Source: Desulfarculaceae bacterium (GTDB taxonomy: Bacteria > Desulfobacterota > Desulfarculia > Desulfarculales > Desulfarculaceae). Taken from it: DNA of 64,000 nt. A program made the position numbers and the translations under genes. The notes beneath the pieces are model-generated. The model saw only the letters and a program-made list of their open reading frames with translations. It did no database searches and had not been told where the DNA came from. Location: the NCBI GenBank assembly GCA_020444545.1, contig JAHLKT010000004.1, positions 620,001 to 684,000 on the forward strand, written 5' to 3'. This document shows, in pieces, positions 47,094 to 55,771 of this stretch (position 1 is its first letter; the number at the start of each line of letters is the position of its first letter).

Positions 47094-48359
47094 CTACGGG
47101 AAGACGCCGCGCACCCGCTTGGCGTCGGCCACCCGCTCGATGGCCAGCATGTAGGCGGCGGTGCGCATGTTCACCTTGTGCTTTTGGTAGATGTCGTACA
47201 CGTCGTTGAAGGCCTGAGCAATGACCCGCCGCAGCTGGCGGTTCACGTCGTCCTCGGTCCAGAACAGCTTTTGGATGTTCTGCACCCACTCGAAGTAGGA
47301 GACGGTGACCCCGCCCGCGTTGGCCAGGATGTCGGGCAGCATTATGACCCCGTTGTCAAAGAGGATGTCGTCGGCCAGGGGGCTGGTGGGGCCGTTGGCC
47401 CCTTCCACCACGAACTTGGCCTTGATGCGCCCGGCGTTGTCCTGGTTGATCTGCCCTTCGATGGCCGCGGGCACCAGGATGTCCACGCCCAGCTCCAACA
47501 GCTCGGCGTTGCTCACCGCGTCGCTGCCGGGGAAGCCCTCCAAGGCGCCGGTGCGCTGGTGGTGCTCCTTGAGGGCCGTGAGGTCCAGGCCCTTGGGGTT
47601 GTACACCCCGCCCCGGCTGTTGCTGATGGCCACCAGCTTCATGCCCGCCTCGGCGAAGAGCTCGGCCGCGTAGTAGCCCACGTTACCGAAGCCCTGCACC
47701 GCCACGCTCTTGCCGCTCAGGTCCACGCCCAGGGCCGCGGCCGCCTCCTGCAAGGCGTAGAGGCAGCCCATGGAGGTGGCCTTGAGCCGCCCCAGGGAGC
47801 CGCCGATGGACAGGGGCTTGCCGGTGACCACGCTGTTGCAGGTGAAGCCCTTGAACACGCTGTAGGTGTCCACGATCCAGGCCATGGTCTGGGGGTTGGT
47901 GTTCACGTCCGGGGCCGGGATATCCTGCTCCGGGCCGATGATGGGCGATATCTCCCAGATGTAGCGCCGGGTCATGCGCTCCAGCTCATGGGGAGACATG
48001 CTCTGGGGGTCGCAGGTCACTCCCCCCTTGGCCCCGCCAAAGGGAATGTTGACCACCGCGCACTTCCAAGTCATCCAGGCGGCCAGGGCGCGCACCTCGT
48101 CCAAGTCCACCTGGGGATGGTAGCGGATGCCGCCCTTGCCCGGCCCGCGCAGGGTGTTGTGCTGCACCCGGTAGCCGTTCAGGATCACCGTCTCGCCGTT
48201 GTCCAGGCGCAGGGGAAACTTGACCGAAAGCTCGCGGCGGGGGGCCTTGATCTTGTCCAGGATCCAGGGCTCCACCTCCAGCTTTGCCGCCGCCAGATCG
48301 AACTGGAGGTCATGCATCACCAGGGGCTTGCTCTCGTCGTACTGCTTGTTCTCGCTCAT
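47094..48359 (-). CDS. gdhA: Glutamate dehydrogenase (Glu/Leu/Phe/Val dehydrogenase family)
   Basis: A 421-residue NAD(P)-dependent enzyme interconverting glutamate and 2-oxoglutarate plus ammonium. The substrate region is [28 protein letters not shown] with the catalytic lysine, then PFGGAKGGV. The Rossmann segment is [21 protein letters not shown]. Family length is normal. GGGAGAGG precedes the ATG. It lies 126 bases after the aminotransferase gene, which makes glutamate from 2-oxoglutarate, so the two can cycle amino groups. Confidence 0.95.
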   Translation of the reverse strand: MSENKQYDESKPLVMHDLQFDLAAAKLEVEPWILDKIKAPRRELSVKFPLRLDNGETVILNGYRVQHNTLRGPGKGGIRYHPQVDLDEVRALAAWMTWKCAVVNIPFGGAKGGVTCDPQSMSPHELERMTRRYIWEISPIIGPEQDIPAPDVNTNPQTMAWIVDTYSVFKGFTCNSVVTGKPLSIGGSLGRLKATSMGCLYALQEAAAALGVDLSGKSVAVQGFGNVGYYAAELFAEAGMKLVAISNSRGGVYNPKGLDLTALKEHHQRTGALEGFPGSDAVSNAELLELGVDILVPAAIEGQINQDNAGRIKAKFVVEGANGPTSPLADDILFDNGVIMLPDILANAGGVTVSYFEWVQNIQKLFWTEDDVNRQLRRVIAQAFNDVYDIYQKHKVNMRTAAYMLAIERVADAKRVRGVFP

Positions 48360-48440
48360 AGCACAGTCCTCTCCCTTTCAGGCCAGGCGGTCCTTTGCCC
48401 GGCCCTCGAACGAGTGCCTTGATTAGGGGAAGCAGGCTGC

Positions 48441-48469
48441 CCCGGAGCCGGCCCCTCGCCGGCCCCGGG
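48441..48469 (-). terminator. GC-rich hairpin between the aminotransferase gene and gdhA
   Basis: A 12-bp stem with a 5-base loop, fully paired on the minus-strand RNA with one G-U wobble. It starts 16 bases after the aminotransferase stop. It has no T-run, so it may be a weak terminator, an attenuator that lowers gdhA read-through, or an RNA stabiliser. Confidence 0.4.
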
Positions 48470-48485
48470 ACGCCTTGGGGATCGC

Positions 48486-49790
48486 TTAGGCCTTGGTCAC
48501 CTCTTCCAGGCCCTTGGCCAAGGTGTCCATGCCCTGCTGTAGCTGCTCGTCGGTGATGACCAGGGGCATGAGGGTGCGCACGTTGTTGCCCAGGGTGCCG
48601 CAGTCCAAGACCAACAGGCCGTGGGCGTGGCAATAGGCGGTGAGCTTCTTGGCCAGCTCGGGCGCGGGCTGCTTGGTCTTGGGATCGCTCACCAGCTCCA
48701 TGGCCAGCATGGGCCCCAGGCCGCGCACCTCGCCGATGATGGGGAAGCGCTCTTGCAGGGCGTCCAGGGCCTGCTTGGCCTTTTGGCCCAGGGCCTCGGC
48801 CTTGGCCAGGATGCCCTCGCTCTCGACCACCTCCAACACGGCCAGGGCCGCCGCGCAGGAAACCGGGTTGCCGCCGTAGGTGCCGCCCAGGCCGCCGGGA
48901 TGCACGCTGTCCATCAGCTCGGCCTTGCCGCAGATGGCGCTCAGGGGCATGCCCCCGCCCAGGCTCTTGGCCATGGTCACGATGTCCGCCTCGACTCCGA
49001 AGTGGTTCATGGCGAACATCTTGCCGGTGCGGCCGACGCCGGTCTGCACCTCGTCGGCGATAAGCACGATGCCCTTGTCATCGCAGAGCTGCCTGAGCTG
49101 CTGCATGTATTCGATCGGCGGTACGATGAAGCCGCCCTCGCCCAGGATCGGCTCCAGGATGATCGCGGCCACCTCGTCCGGGTTCACGTGGTATTTGAAG
49201 AACTCCTCGAAATAGGCCGAGCCGCAGTGCACCCCGCAGGAGGGGTACTCCTTGCCCCAGGGACAGCGGTAGCAATAGGGATAGTGGGCCCGGTAGATGC
49301 CGGGCAGATGGGCGCCCAGCTTGTACTTGTAGGGCATCACCTTGCTGGTCAGGGCCATGGTCAAGGTGGTGCGGCCGTGGAAGGCGCCGTCGAAGCAGAC
49401 CACGGCGGGCTTGCCGGTGGCGTAGCGCGCGATCTTCACCGCGTTCTCCACCGCCTCGGCCCCGGAGTTGCCGAACATGGTCTTGGTCTCGCCCGCCACA
49501 GGGGCGATGGCGTTGATCTTCTCGGCCAGGGCCACGTAGGGCTCGTACATGGAAACGTGGAAGCAGCCGTGCAGGTATTGGTCGGCCTGTTCCTTGATGG
49601 CCGCCACCACCTTGGGGTGCCGGTGGCCGATGTTGTTTACCCCGATGCCCCCGGCGAAGTCGATGTACTGGTTGCCTTCCGGGTCCCAGATCAGGGCACC
49701 CTCGGCCTTGGCCATCACGATGGGGGTTATGTTGCCCACGCCACGGGGAACCGCTTGCTGCCTTCTCTGAACGATCTTTTCACTGCTCAT
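48486..49790 (-). CDS. gabT: Class III aminotransferase, 4-aminobutyrate aminotransferase-like
   Basis: A 434-residue PLP enzyme transferring an omega-amino group to 2-oxoglutarate. FGNSGAEAVENAVKIAR, FDGAFHGRTTLTMALTSK, LIADEVQTGVGRTGKMFAMNHF and TMAKSLGGGMPLSAI with the PLP lysine are all present. A cysteine-rich insertion (YPYCYRCPWGKEYPSCGVHCGS) lies at about 170-190. GABA is the likeliest substrate, but beta-alanine or 5-aminovalerate are possible. ATG at 49790 with AGGGA upstream. It has a consensus sigma-54 promoter and a PAS-type activator gene directly upstream. Confidence 0.9.
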   Translation of the reverse strand: MSSEKIVQRRQQAVPRGVGNITPIVMAKAEGALIWDPEGNQYIDFAGGIGVNNIGHRHPKVVAAIKEQADQYLHGCFHVSMYEPYVALAEKINAIAPVAGETKTMFGNSGAEAVENAVKIARYATGKPAVVCFDGAFHGRTTLTMALTSKVMPYKYKLGAHLPGIYRAHYPYCYRCPWGKEYPSCGVHCGSAYFEEFFKYHVNPDEVAAIILEPILGEGGFIVPPIEYMQQLRQLCDDKGIVLIADEVQTGVGRTGKMFAMNHFGVEADIVTMAKSLGGGMPLSAICGKAELMDSVHPGGLGGTYGGNPVSCAAALAVLEVVESEGILAKAEALGQKAKQALDALQERFPIIGEVRGLGPMLAMELVSDPKTKQPAPELAKKLTAYCHAHGLLVLDCGTLGNNVRTLMPLVITDEQLQQGMDTLAKGLEEVTKA

Positions 49791-49884
49791 GACGCTAATC
49801 CCTAGCCCGGCCTCTCGCGCGGCGCGGTTGAAGGTTGACGGCTCAACGGCCGATAGGCTGGCCGTGCTTGTTGCCCTCATAATT

Positions 49885-49900
49885 AGCAAGCGCCGTGCCA
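49885..49900 (-). promoter_or_regulatory. Consensus sigma-54 promoter of the aminotransferase gene
   Basis: The minus strand reads TGGCACGGCGCTTGCT, a perfect match to TGGCACGNNNNTTGCW. Transcription would start near 49874, 84 bases before the ATG. The neighbouring activator gene at 50059-51798 is the obvious regulator. Confidence 0.9.
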
Positions 49901-49952
49901 CGGGCTAAGCGATTGATTTGACTGAAATTGTTAAACACAGAGGAATCGACGG

Positions 49953-50058
49953 CATTGCAAATATGAACCAATGGCGGGCTGTATTGACGGGGTGTGGCAG
50001 CTTTATTTATTTATTACAGATATTTATATTGCTGGCTCAACATTGCAACGTGGTTCAT
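49953..50058 (-). promoter_or_regulatory. Candidate activator-binding sites upstream of the gabT sigma-54 promoter
   Basis: An AT-rich stretch holding two copies of CATTGCAA (49953-49960 and 50041-50048). Each is followed by a GAACCA or TGGTTC word in opposite orientation. They sit about 80 and 170 bases upstream of the predicted start, a usual enhancer distance. The right copy is close to the end of the activator gene. Confidence 0.4.
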
Positions 50059-51798
50059 TTATGTAACAACGATACCCAGGCGAGCGATCTTGCGGCTCAG
50101 GGTGGCGTGGCTCACGCCCAAATATTTGGCCGCCTGGCGCTGGCTGCCGTAAATCTTGAGCGCCCGGATGATGAGCTGGCGCTCCACGCTGTCCACCGCC
50201 CGGGCCAGGTTCAGGTCGTCCTGGCCGGCGGCCTCGGCCAGGGCCAGGTCCGGGTTCTGGACGGCGGGCGGCAGGTCGGCCAGCTCGATGCGGGCGCCCG
50301 GGGTGAGCACCGCCAGCTGTTCCACCAGGTTGGCCAACTCGCGCACGTTGCCCGGGAAGGCGTAGCGCCGGAGGCATTCCAGCACGGCGGGAGCGAAGTT
50401 TTTGAGCGGCTGATCCGGGGTTTCCAAGCGGCGCAGGAAAAAGTTGACCAAAGGCGGGATGTCCTCGGGCCGCTCGCGCAGGGGAGGCAGGGCCAGGGGC
50501 ACCACGCTTAGCCGGAAGAAAAGGTCCTTGCGAAAGGAGCCCTGGGCCACCATCTCCTTGAGGTTGCGGTTGGTGGCGGCCAGGATGCGCACATCCAGCA
50601 CCAGGGGAGCGGTGGAGCCCACCCGCACCACCTCTTTCTCGTCCAAAAAGCGCAGCAGTTTGGCCTGCACGTTCAGGGGCAGCTCGCCCACCTCGTCCAA
50701 AAACAGGGTGCCGCCCCGGGCCATCTCGAAGTAGCCCGGCTTGCCCGCGTCCAAGGCCCCGGTGAAAGCGCCCTTTTCGTAGCCGAACAACTCGGCTTCG
50801 ATGAGCGAGGCGGGGATGGCCCCGCAGTCAACCCGCACCAGAGGCTCGCGGCGGCGGGCGGAGGCTTCGTGGATCACCTTGGCCACCAGGCCCTTGCCCA
50901 CCCCGGACTCGCCGGTGATGAGCACGTTGGACTCGGTGCGGGCCACGCGCAGAGCGGTCTCCAGGGTCCGGCGCATGGGCGCGGAGCGCACCACCAGCTT
51001 GGAGTCCAGGTCCTGGCTTATCTGGGAGCGGATCAGCTCGGAGCGGAACTGCTGGGTGTGGGCCCGGCTCTCCTTGAGCAAAGCCCTGAGCTCCTCTATG
51101 GAGGTCATGTCGCGGTCGTTGACCACCACCAGGCTCAGCTCGCCCTTGTCGTCGAACACCGGGGTGCCGGTGACCAGGGCCTGGCCGCCGTCCTTGAGGT
51201 TCTGTTGCAAGGTCACCGGCTGGCCGGTGCGCAGAACCTCCAAGGTGGCCGAGAAATCGAAGAAGCCCTCCTCCACCAGCTCCCGGACGTGGCGGCCCAC
51301 GATGGCCTCGGCGGGCAGACCCATGCGCCGGGCCGAAGCCGCGTTGACCTTGATCACCACGCCCTGGGCGTCGTTTATCCACAGGCCGTCGTGAGAGGAT
51401 TCGATGATCATATCCAGGCGCTCGGAGAGCTCCTTGGACACGGCCAGCTCTTGGGCCAGGCGCTCGCAATCCGCGCCCGGGCGCAGCAGGCAGAATACCC
51501 CGGCCGTCTCGCCGTGCTGGGCAAAGGGCGAAAGGCCAGCGCTTATCACGCCTCCGTCGGGCGTAGTCTCTTCGTATTGGCAAGCTTCACCCGAGGAGAT
51601 CACCGCGCGGGCCCGATCCCACAGCGCGGGGTCGATCTCGGCCAGATTGCGGCCCGTGGGGTCGCCCCCGGCCACGCCAATCATGTGGCGGGCGGCAAGG
51701 TTGCAGACCAGCACCACGCCGTCACGGTCCACGGCCAGCACGCCCTCGCGCGCGGCCTCCACCATCTGGCGCATCAATTTTAGTCGTGCTGGGTCCAT
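50059..51798 (-). CDS. PAS-domain sigma-54-dependent transcriptional activator
   Basis: A 579-residue enhancer-binding protein. Two PAS-like sensor regions (about 10-105 and 120-235), a short coiled linker, an AAA+ domain with Walker A GESGVGKG, the GAFTGA loop and LFLDEVGELP, then a C-terminal Fis-type helix-turn-helix (RQAAKYLGVSHATLSRKIARLG). No receiver domain, so it probably senses a small molecule through PAS. ATG at 51798 with GGGGAG just upstream; a TTG at 51813 is an alternative. It lies immediately upstream of the sigma-54-driven aminotransferase gene and most likely controls it. Confidence 0.92.
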   Translation of the reverse strand: MDPARLKLMRQMVEAAREGVLAVDRDGVVLVCNLAARHMIGVAGGDPTGRNLAEIDPALWDRARAVISSGEACQYEETTPDGGVISAGLSPFAQHGETAGVFCLLRPGADCERLAQELAVSKELSERLDMIIESSHDGLWINDAQGVVIKVNAASARRMGLPAEAIVGRHVRELVEEGFFDFSATLEVLRTGQPVTLQQNLKDGGQALVTGTPVFDDKGELSLVVVNDRDMTSIEELRALLKESRAHTQQFRSELIRSQISQDLDSKLVVRSAPMRRTLETALRVARTESNVLITGESGVGKGLVAKVIHEASARRREPLVRVDCGAIPASLIEAELFGYEKGAFTGALDAGKPGYFEMARGGTLFLDEVGELPLNVQAKLLRFLDEKEVVRVGSTAPLVLDVRILAATNRNLKEMVAQGSFRKDLFFRLSVVPLALPPLRERPEDIPPLVNFFLRRLETPDQPLKNFAPAVLECLRRYAFPGNVRELANLVEQLAVLTPGARIELADLPPAVQNPDLALAEAAGQDDLNLARAVDSVERQLIIRALKIYGSQRQAAKYLGVSHATLSRKIARLGIVVT

Positions 51799-51891
51799 GC
51801 TCTCCCCGGCCAAGCCTCCCCCCGCATCCAGGGGGCGCTTGAATCATACCAAAGCCGCGCGGCCGGAGTCATGGCCGGGGGCCGAGCAAGG

Positions 51892-52815
51892 CTAGGGCAG
51901 GCTAAGAGTCATGCCCACCGAGGTGAAGGGGCAGCGCTCGCCCAGGGCCTGGCGCAGCATCTGCTTGGCCAGGGCCCCGGTGCAGTGCATGGGCACCAAA
52001 TAACGCAGCCCCTGTTCGGCCAAGCGATCCACCACCTTGCCCAAGGCCTCCTCGCCCAGGAAGTTGAGGTGGAAGCCGCCCATCAGGGTGTGCAGCGGGG
52101 TCTCGGGGAACAAGGCCCGGGCCGCGGCCAGGGTGTTGAACACGCCGGCATGGCAGCAGCCGGTGATCACCACCAGGCCCGCGCCTCGCAGGTTCACCAC
52201 CAGGGCCTGGTCGTCATCAATGGCGTCGGGGGCCCACTGTTCGCCTTCGCGGCGCAGCCCCGCCTTCCACAGCACGTCGTGGCTGGACTGGTGGGGGATG
52301 CCGCCGGTGAGCCACAGGCCGGGGGCCAGCTCGCGGGGGCCCGGGGCCATCAGGGGAACGGAGCCGAGGGCGGCTTCCACCTGGCTGCTTTCCAGGTTCC
52401 AGGGTCCGGCCACTCCGCCGTCGGGCCGCCGCACCCCGCGCACCCCGAAGGCCTGGGGATGGGCCAGCAAGGGGGCGCGCAACTCGTATTGCCGGGCCAA
52501 AGACTCCAGGCCGCCGTAATGGTCGATGTGCCCGTGGCTCAGCGCCAGCCAGTCGGCCTGGGAGGGGTCGATGCCCAGAGCGCGCAGGTTGAAAGGCAAC
52601 ACCGCCTCGCCCCGGCCGAAGTCATACAGCACCCGGGTCACTTTGCCGTCGGTGTCTTCCACCTCCAGCCACATGGACATGCCCTGCTCGGCCAGCAGGA
52701 TGGAGCCCGGCCCGGGCAGGGGATAGCCGAAGGGGCCCGAAGCGGGCAAAAAGATGTCCACCGTGTTGTCCACCACCACGGTGATTTTGAGTTTGGCGGC
52801 AATGCTGTGGTTCAT
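51892..52815 (-). CDS. Metallo-beta-lactamase-fold protein (dihydropterin phosphate synthase-like)
   Basis: A 307-residue MBL-fold protein. The metal motif is LSHGHIDHYGGLESL (about 93-107), with later ligands in TGCCHAGVFNTL and PMHCTGALAKQ. This pattern, with GCCHAG and MHCTG, is typical of the group named 7,8-dihydropterin-6-yl-methyl-aminobenzene phosphate synthase-like; the true reaction in bacteria is unsettled. No signal peptide. It follows the TAXI binding protein on the same strand after a strong hairpin. Confidence 0.85.
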   Translation of the reverse strand: MNHSIAAKLKITVVVDNTVDIFLPASGPFGYPLPGPGSILLAEQGMSMWLEVEDTDGKVTRVLYDFGRGEAVLPFNLRALGIDPSQADWLALSHGHIDHYGGLESLARQYELRAPLLAHPQAFGVRGVRRPDGGVAGPWNLESSQVEAALGSVPLMAPGPRELAPGLWLTGGIPHQSSHDVLWKAGLRREGEQWAPDAIDDDQALVVNLRGAGLVVITGCCHAGVFNTLAAARALFPETPLHTLMGGFHLNFLGEEALGKVVDRLAEQGLRYLVPMHCTGALAKQMLRQALGERCPFTSVGMTLSLP

Positions 52816-52828
52816 GGTGTCTCCGGTG

Positions 52829-52862
52829 ACGGGCGGGGCCGCTGGCGCGCGGCCCCGCCCGT
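52829..52862. terminator. 14-bp perfect GC-rich hairpin after the TAXI gene
   Basis: ACGGGCGGGGCCGC (52829-52842) pairs perfectly with GCGGCCCCGCCCGT (52849-52862) around a 6-base loop. It is between the binding protein gene and the MBL gene, both leftward. No T-run follows on the minus strand, so termination may be partial; it may also stabilise the upstream message. Confidence 0.55.
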
Positions 52863-52879
52863 TTGGATAAAGGCCGATG

Positions 52880-53851
52880 CTACTTGAGCCAGCCCTTTTC
52901 CTTGTAGTACTTGATGGCCCCCGGATGCATGGGAATGCCCACGTCCTTGGCCATGTCCTGGCGCTTGCCCAGGCGCATGGCGCGCACCATCTTGCCGTAG
53001 CGTTCGAAGTTCTGGTCGATGCTCTTGACGATGGCGTAGGCCACCTCGTCGGGCATGTCCTTGCTGCCGATCACCACCACGTTGGCGATGATGCCGGGCA
53101 TCTCGCGGTCGATCCCGGCGTAGCAGCCCTTGGGCAAGGTGTAGGGCTCCAGGCCCTTGTGCTCCTTGACCAGCTTGGCGATGGCCTCCTGGGACAGGGG
53201 CAGCATCTTGATCTTGCGCTGGCTGGCCGCGTTGACGATGGGCGGGGCGGGATAGGCCATGGCGCCGTAGGCGATGGCGTCGATGTGCCCGTCGATGAAC
53301 TGCTTGCCCGCCTCGGCGAAGCTCAGGAAGCGGGTGTCCATGTCCTTGAAGGTCATGCCGTAGGCGCCCAGCACGTAGCGCGACACCACCGAGATGGCGC
53401 TGCCCTTGGGGCCGGGGGTCACGCGCTTGCCCTTGAGCTGCTCGATCTTGTCGATGCCCGAGTCGGCCCGCACCACGATCTGGCTGGGCTCGGGGAAGAT
53501 CACCGCCAGCTCGCGGATGTTGTTGAGCTTGCCGAACTTCTTGAAGTATCCGATGCCCTGCCAGGCCTCGGCGGCGGTGGTGGAGAAGGAGAATGCCGCG
53601 TTGATCTTGCCGGTGTTGGTGGCGATGACGTTGGCCGCCCCGCCGATGGGCATGGTGGAGCCCTTGATGGCCGGGTTGGCCTTGATGGTGTCTTCCACCA
53701 TGGCCGCGCCCAAGGCCTGCCAGACGCCTCCGGCCGGGGCGGTGCCCCAGCGGATGTCGTAGGCCTGGGCCGCCGGCGCCACGGCCAGGGCGCCCATGGC
53801 CGCAAATAAGCCGGCCAGCATGATAACGGTCAAAACTTTCTTACCCAACAT
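52880..53851 (-). CDS. TAXI-family TRAP transporter solute-binding protein
   Basis: A 323-residue periplasmic binding protein with a signal peptide of about 30 residues ending in AQA. TAPAGGVWQALGAAMVEDTI is the TAXI-type start of the mature domain, and RVTPGPKGSAISVVSRYVLGAYG a conserved core region. The ligand is probably an organic or aromatic acid, judged by the neighbouring UbiD and Mo-enzyme genes. GGGAGG precedes the ATG. It follows the fused TRAP permease by 24 bases. Confidence 0.93.
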   Translation of the reverse strand: MLGKKVLTVIMLAGLFAAMGALAVAPAAQAYDIRWGTAPAGGVWQALGAAMVEDTIKANPAIKGSTMPIGGAANVIATNTGKINAAFSFSTTAAEAWQGIGYFKKFGKLNNIRELAVIFPEPSQIVVRADSGIDKIEQLKGKRVTPGPKGSAISVVSRYVLGAYGMTFKDMDTRFLSFAEAGKQFIDGHIDAIAYGAMAYPAPPIVNAASQRKIKMLPLSQEAIAKLVKEHKGLEPYTLPKGCYAGIDREMPGIIANVVVIGSKDMPDEVAYAIVKSIDQNFERYGKMVRAMRLGKRQDMAKDVGIPMHPGAIKYYKEKGWLK

Positions 53852-53875
53852 ATAAAGCCTCCCTTGTCTGGCGGT

Positions 53876-55771
53876 TCAGGCCCGCAAACTCCTGCGTTGA
53901 CGGACTTGCATTACTATCAAAAGGCCCAGCAATCCCAGCCCCACCAGGCTGTAGATTTTGGCGGGCATTATCAACAGGACGCCCACGCCGAACAGCAGCA
54001 GGCGCAGGTATGACGGCAAGGGGGCCAAGAGGTAGCCCACCCCGGCCGCCGCGAAACTGGCCGCCCCCAGGCAGGCGGTGAACATGTCCATGACCACCTT
54101 GCCCATGGGCCCTTCCAGGAGCAGGCTCTGGTCATAGGCGAACATGAAGGGCACCACGAAAGCCACCATGCCAATGCGGGTGGCGGTCCAGCCTGTTTTC
54201 CAGCCGTCGGACTCGGCAATGGCCGCGGCGGTGAAGGCGGCGGCGGCCACTGGCGGCGAGATCAGCGACAGGCAGGAGAAGTAGAAGGCGAACAGGTGGG
54301 CCACATGCGGAGGCAGGCCCAGGGCGACCAGGGCCGGGATCACCGTGGCCACCTGCACGATGTAGGCAGGGGTGGTGGGCATTCCCGCGCCCAAGACCAA
54401 CGCGATGATCATGGCCATGAACAGGCCCAGGAACAGATGCCCCCCGGCCAGGTCCACGAAGGCGGTGCCCATACGGGTGCCCAGGCCGGTCATGTCCACG
54501 CTGCCCACGATGATGCCGGCCGCGGCGGTGGAGATGGTCACGATGAGCATCCCCCGGCAGCCCGCCTCCAGGGCGTTTAGTATGCCCGCCAGGTTGAGCC
54601 GCGTGGTGGGCCGGAACTGGCAGATGATCAGGGCCGAGACCACGCCCACCCCGCCGGCCAGGCTGGGGGAGTAGCCGCCCACCAACATATAAATAAGCAG
54701 GGCCAGGGGGATGAGCATGTGGCCGTAGTCGCGCATGGTCTGGCGCGGGGTCACGTTCACCTTGAGACCCGGCAGTTTAAGCTTGCGCGCCTCCAGGTCC
54801 ACGGTGACGAACACGCTGAGGAAGTAGAGCACCGCCGGGAACAGGGCGTAGTAGATGATGGTGGAGTAGGGAATGCCCGAGAAGGCGCTCATCACAAAGG
54901 CGGCCGCGCCCATCACCGGGGGCATGAGCTGCCCGCCGCAGGAGGCCACCGCCTCCACCGCGCCGGCGAACTCGGGCTTGTAGCCCGCCTTTTTCATCAT
55001 GGGGATGGTGACCACCCCGGTGGTGGCCACGTTGGCCGCGCCGCTGCCGGTGATGGTGCCCATGAGCGAGCTGGCCACCACCGCCACCTTGGCCGGGCCG
55101 CCCACCATGTTGCCGGTGAGCGAGGTGGCCAGGTTGCTGAAGAGCATGGCCCCGCCGGTGTGCAGCAGTATGGCCCCGAAGATCACGAACAGGGCGATCT
55201 CCGTGGCCGAGACCCCCAGGGGGATGCCGAAGATGCCGCCCAGGGAGAGGTAGTTGAAGTCCAGCATGTCGCTGGGGGTGATGGGCACGGTGTGGAACAC
55301 GCCCCACAAATAGGGCCCCACGAAGGGATAGACCAAGAAGGCCAGCACCACGAAGAACAGGCCCTTGTTGAACATGCGCCGGGTGGCTTCCAGGACCACC
55401 ACCACCGAGCCCAGGCCCAGTATGATCTCCCATACCGAGAGCTTGGTGATCAGGGGGAAGCGGTCTTCCATCACCCATTGGTAGTTGAACACCAAATAGC
55501 CGGTGGCCACGCCCGAGATGAGCGCGAAGCACCAGTCCAGCCAGGAGGGGCCGGGTCCGCCCTTTTTGCGCACCAGGCCGGGCCGCACCAAAAACAGGAG
55601 CATAAGCCCCAGGCCCAGGTGGATGGCCCGCTGGATCAGGGCGTCGAAGGCCCCGAACAAGGCGGTGTAGACCTGAAACAAGGCCAGAACCACGGCCAGC
55701 AGGGTGGCTGTCTTGGCCTGCCAGCTCTTGGTCCCCCAATATTCGCGCCAGGTTTTGCGTTCCGTGGTCAC
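53876..55771 (-). CDS. TRAP transporter fused permease (DctQM-type, 4TM/12TM)
   Basis: A 631-residue membrane protein that fuses the small and large TRAP permease subunits, the usual partner of TAXI binding proteins. Small-subunit-like helices occupy about 15-160; the DctM-like part follows with VVASSLMGTITGSGAANVATTGVVTIPMMKKAG (about 255-287) and a long run of helices, including GMPTTPAYIVQVATVIPAL. GTG start at 55771 overlaps the TGA of the Mo-enzyme gene (GTGA), showing coupling. It uses an ion gradient, not ATP. Confidence 0.92.
   Translation of the reverse strand: MTTERKTWREYWGTKSWQAKTATLLAVVLALFQVYTALFGAFDALIQRAIHLGLGLMLLFLVRPGLVRKKGGPGPSWLDWCFALISGVATGYLVFNYQWVMEDRFPLITKLSVWEIILGLGSVVVVLEATRRMFNKGLFFVVLAFLVYPFVGPYLWGVFHTVPITPSDMLDFNYLSLGGIFGIPLGVSATEIALFVIFGAILLHTGGAMLFSNLATSLTGNMVGGPAKVAVVASSLMGTITGSGAANVATTGVVTIPMMKKAGYKPEFAGAVEAVASCGGQLMPPVMGAAAFVMSAFSGIPYSTIIYYALFPAVLYFLSVFVTVDLEARKLKLPGLKVNVTPRQTMRDYGHMLIPLALLIYMLVGGYSPSLAGGVGVVSALIICQFRPTTRLNLAGILNALEAGCRGMLIVTISTAAAGIIVGSVDMTGLGTRMGTAFVDLAGGHLFLGLFMAMIIALVLGAGMPTTPAYIVQVATVIPALVALGLPPHVAHLFAFYFSCLSLISPPVAAAAFTAAAIAESDGWKTGWTATRIGMVAFVVPFMFAYDQSLLLEGPMGKVVMDMFTACLGAASFAAAGVGYLLAPLPSYLRLLLFGVGVLLIMPAKIYSLVGLGLLGLLIVMQVRQRRSLRA

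Noticed and set aside
48441-48469. Standard Rho-independent terminator before gdhA
   Set aside because: The hairpin is stable but lacks a T-run on the transcribed strand, so I list it only as a possible weak terminator or attenuator.
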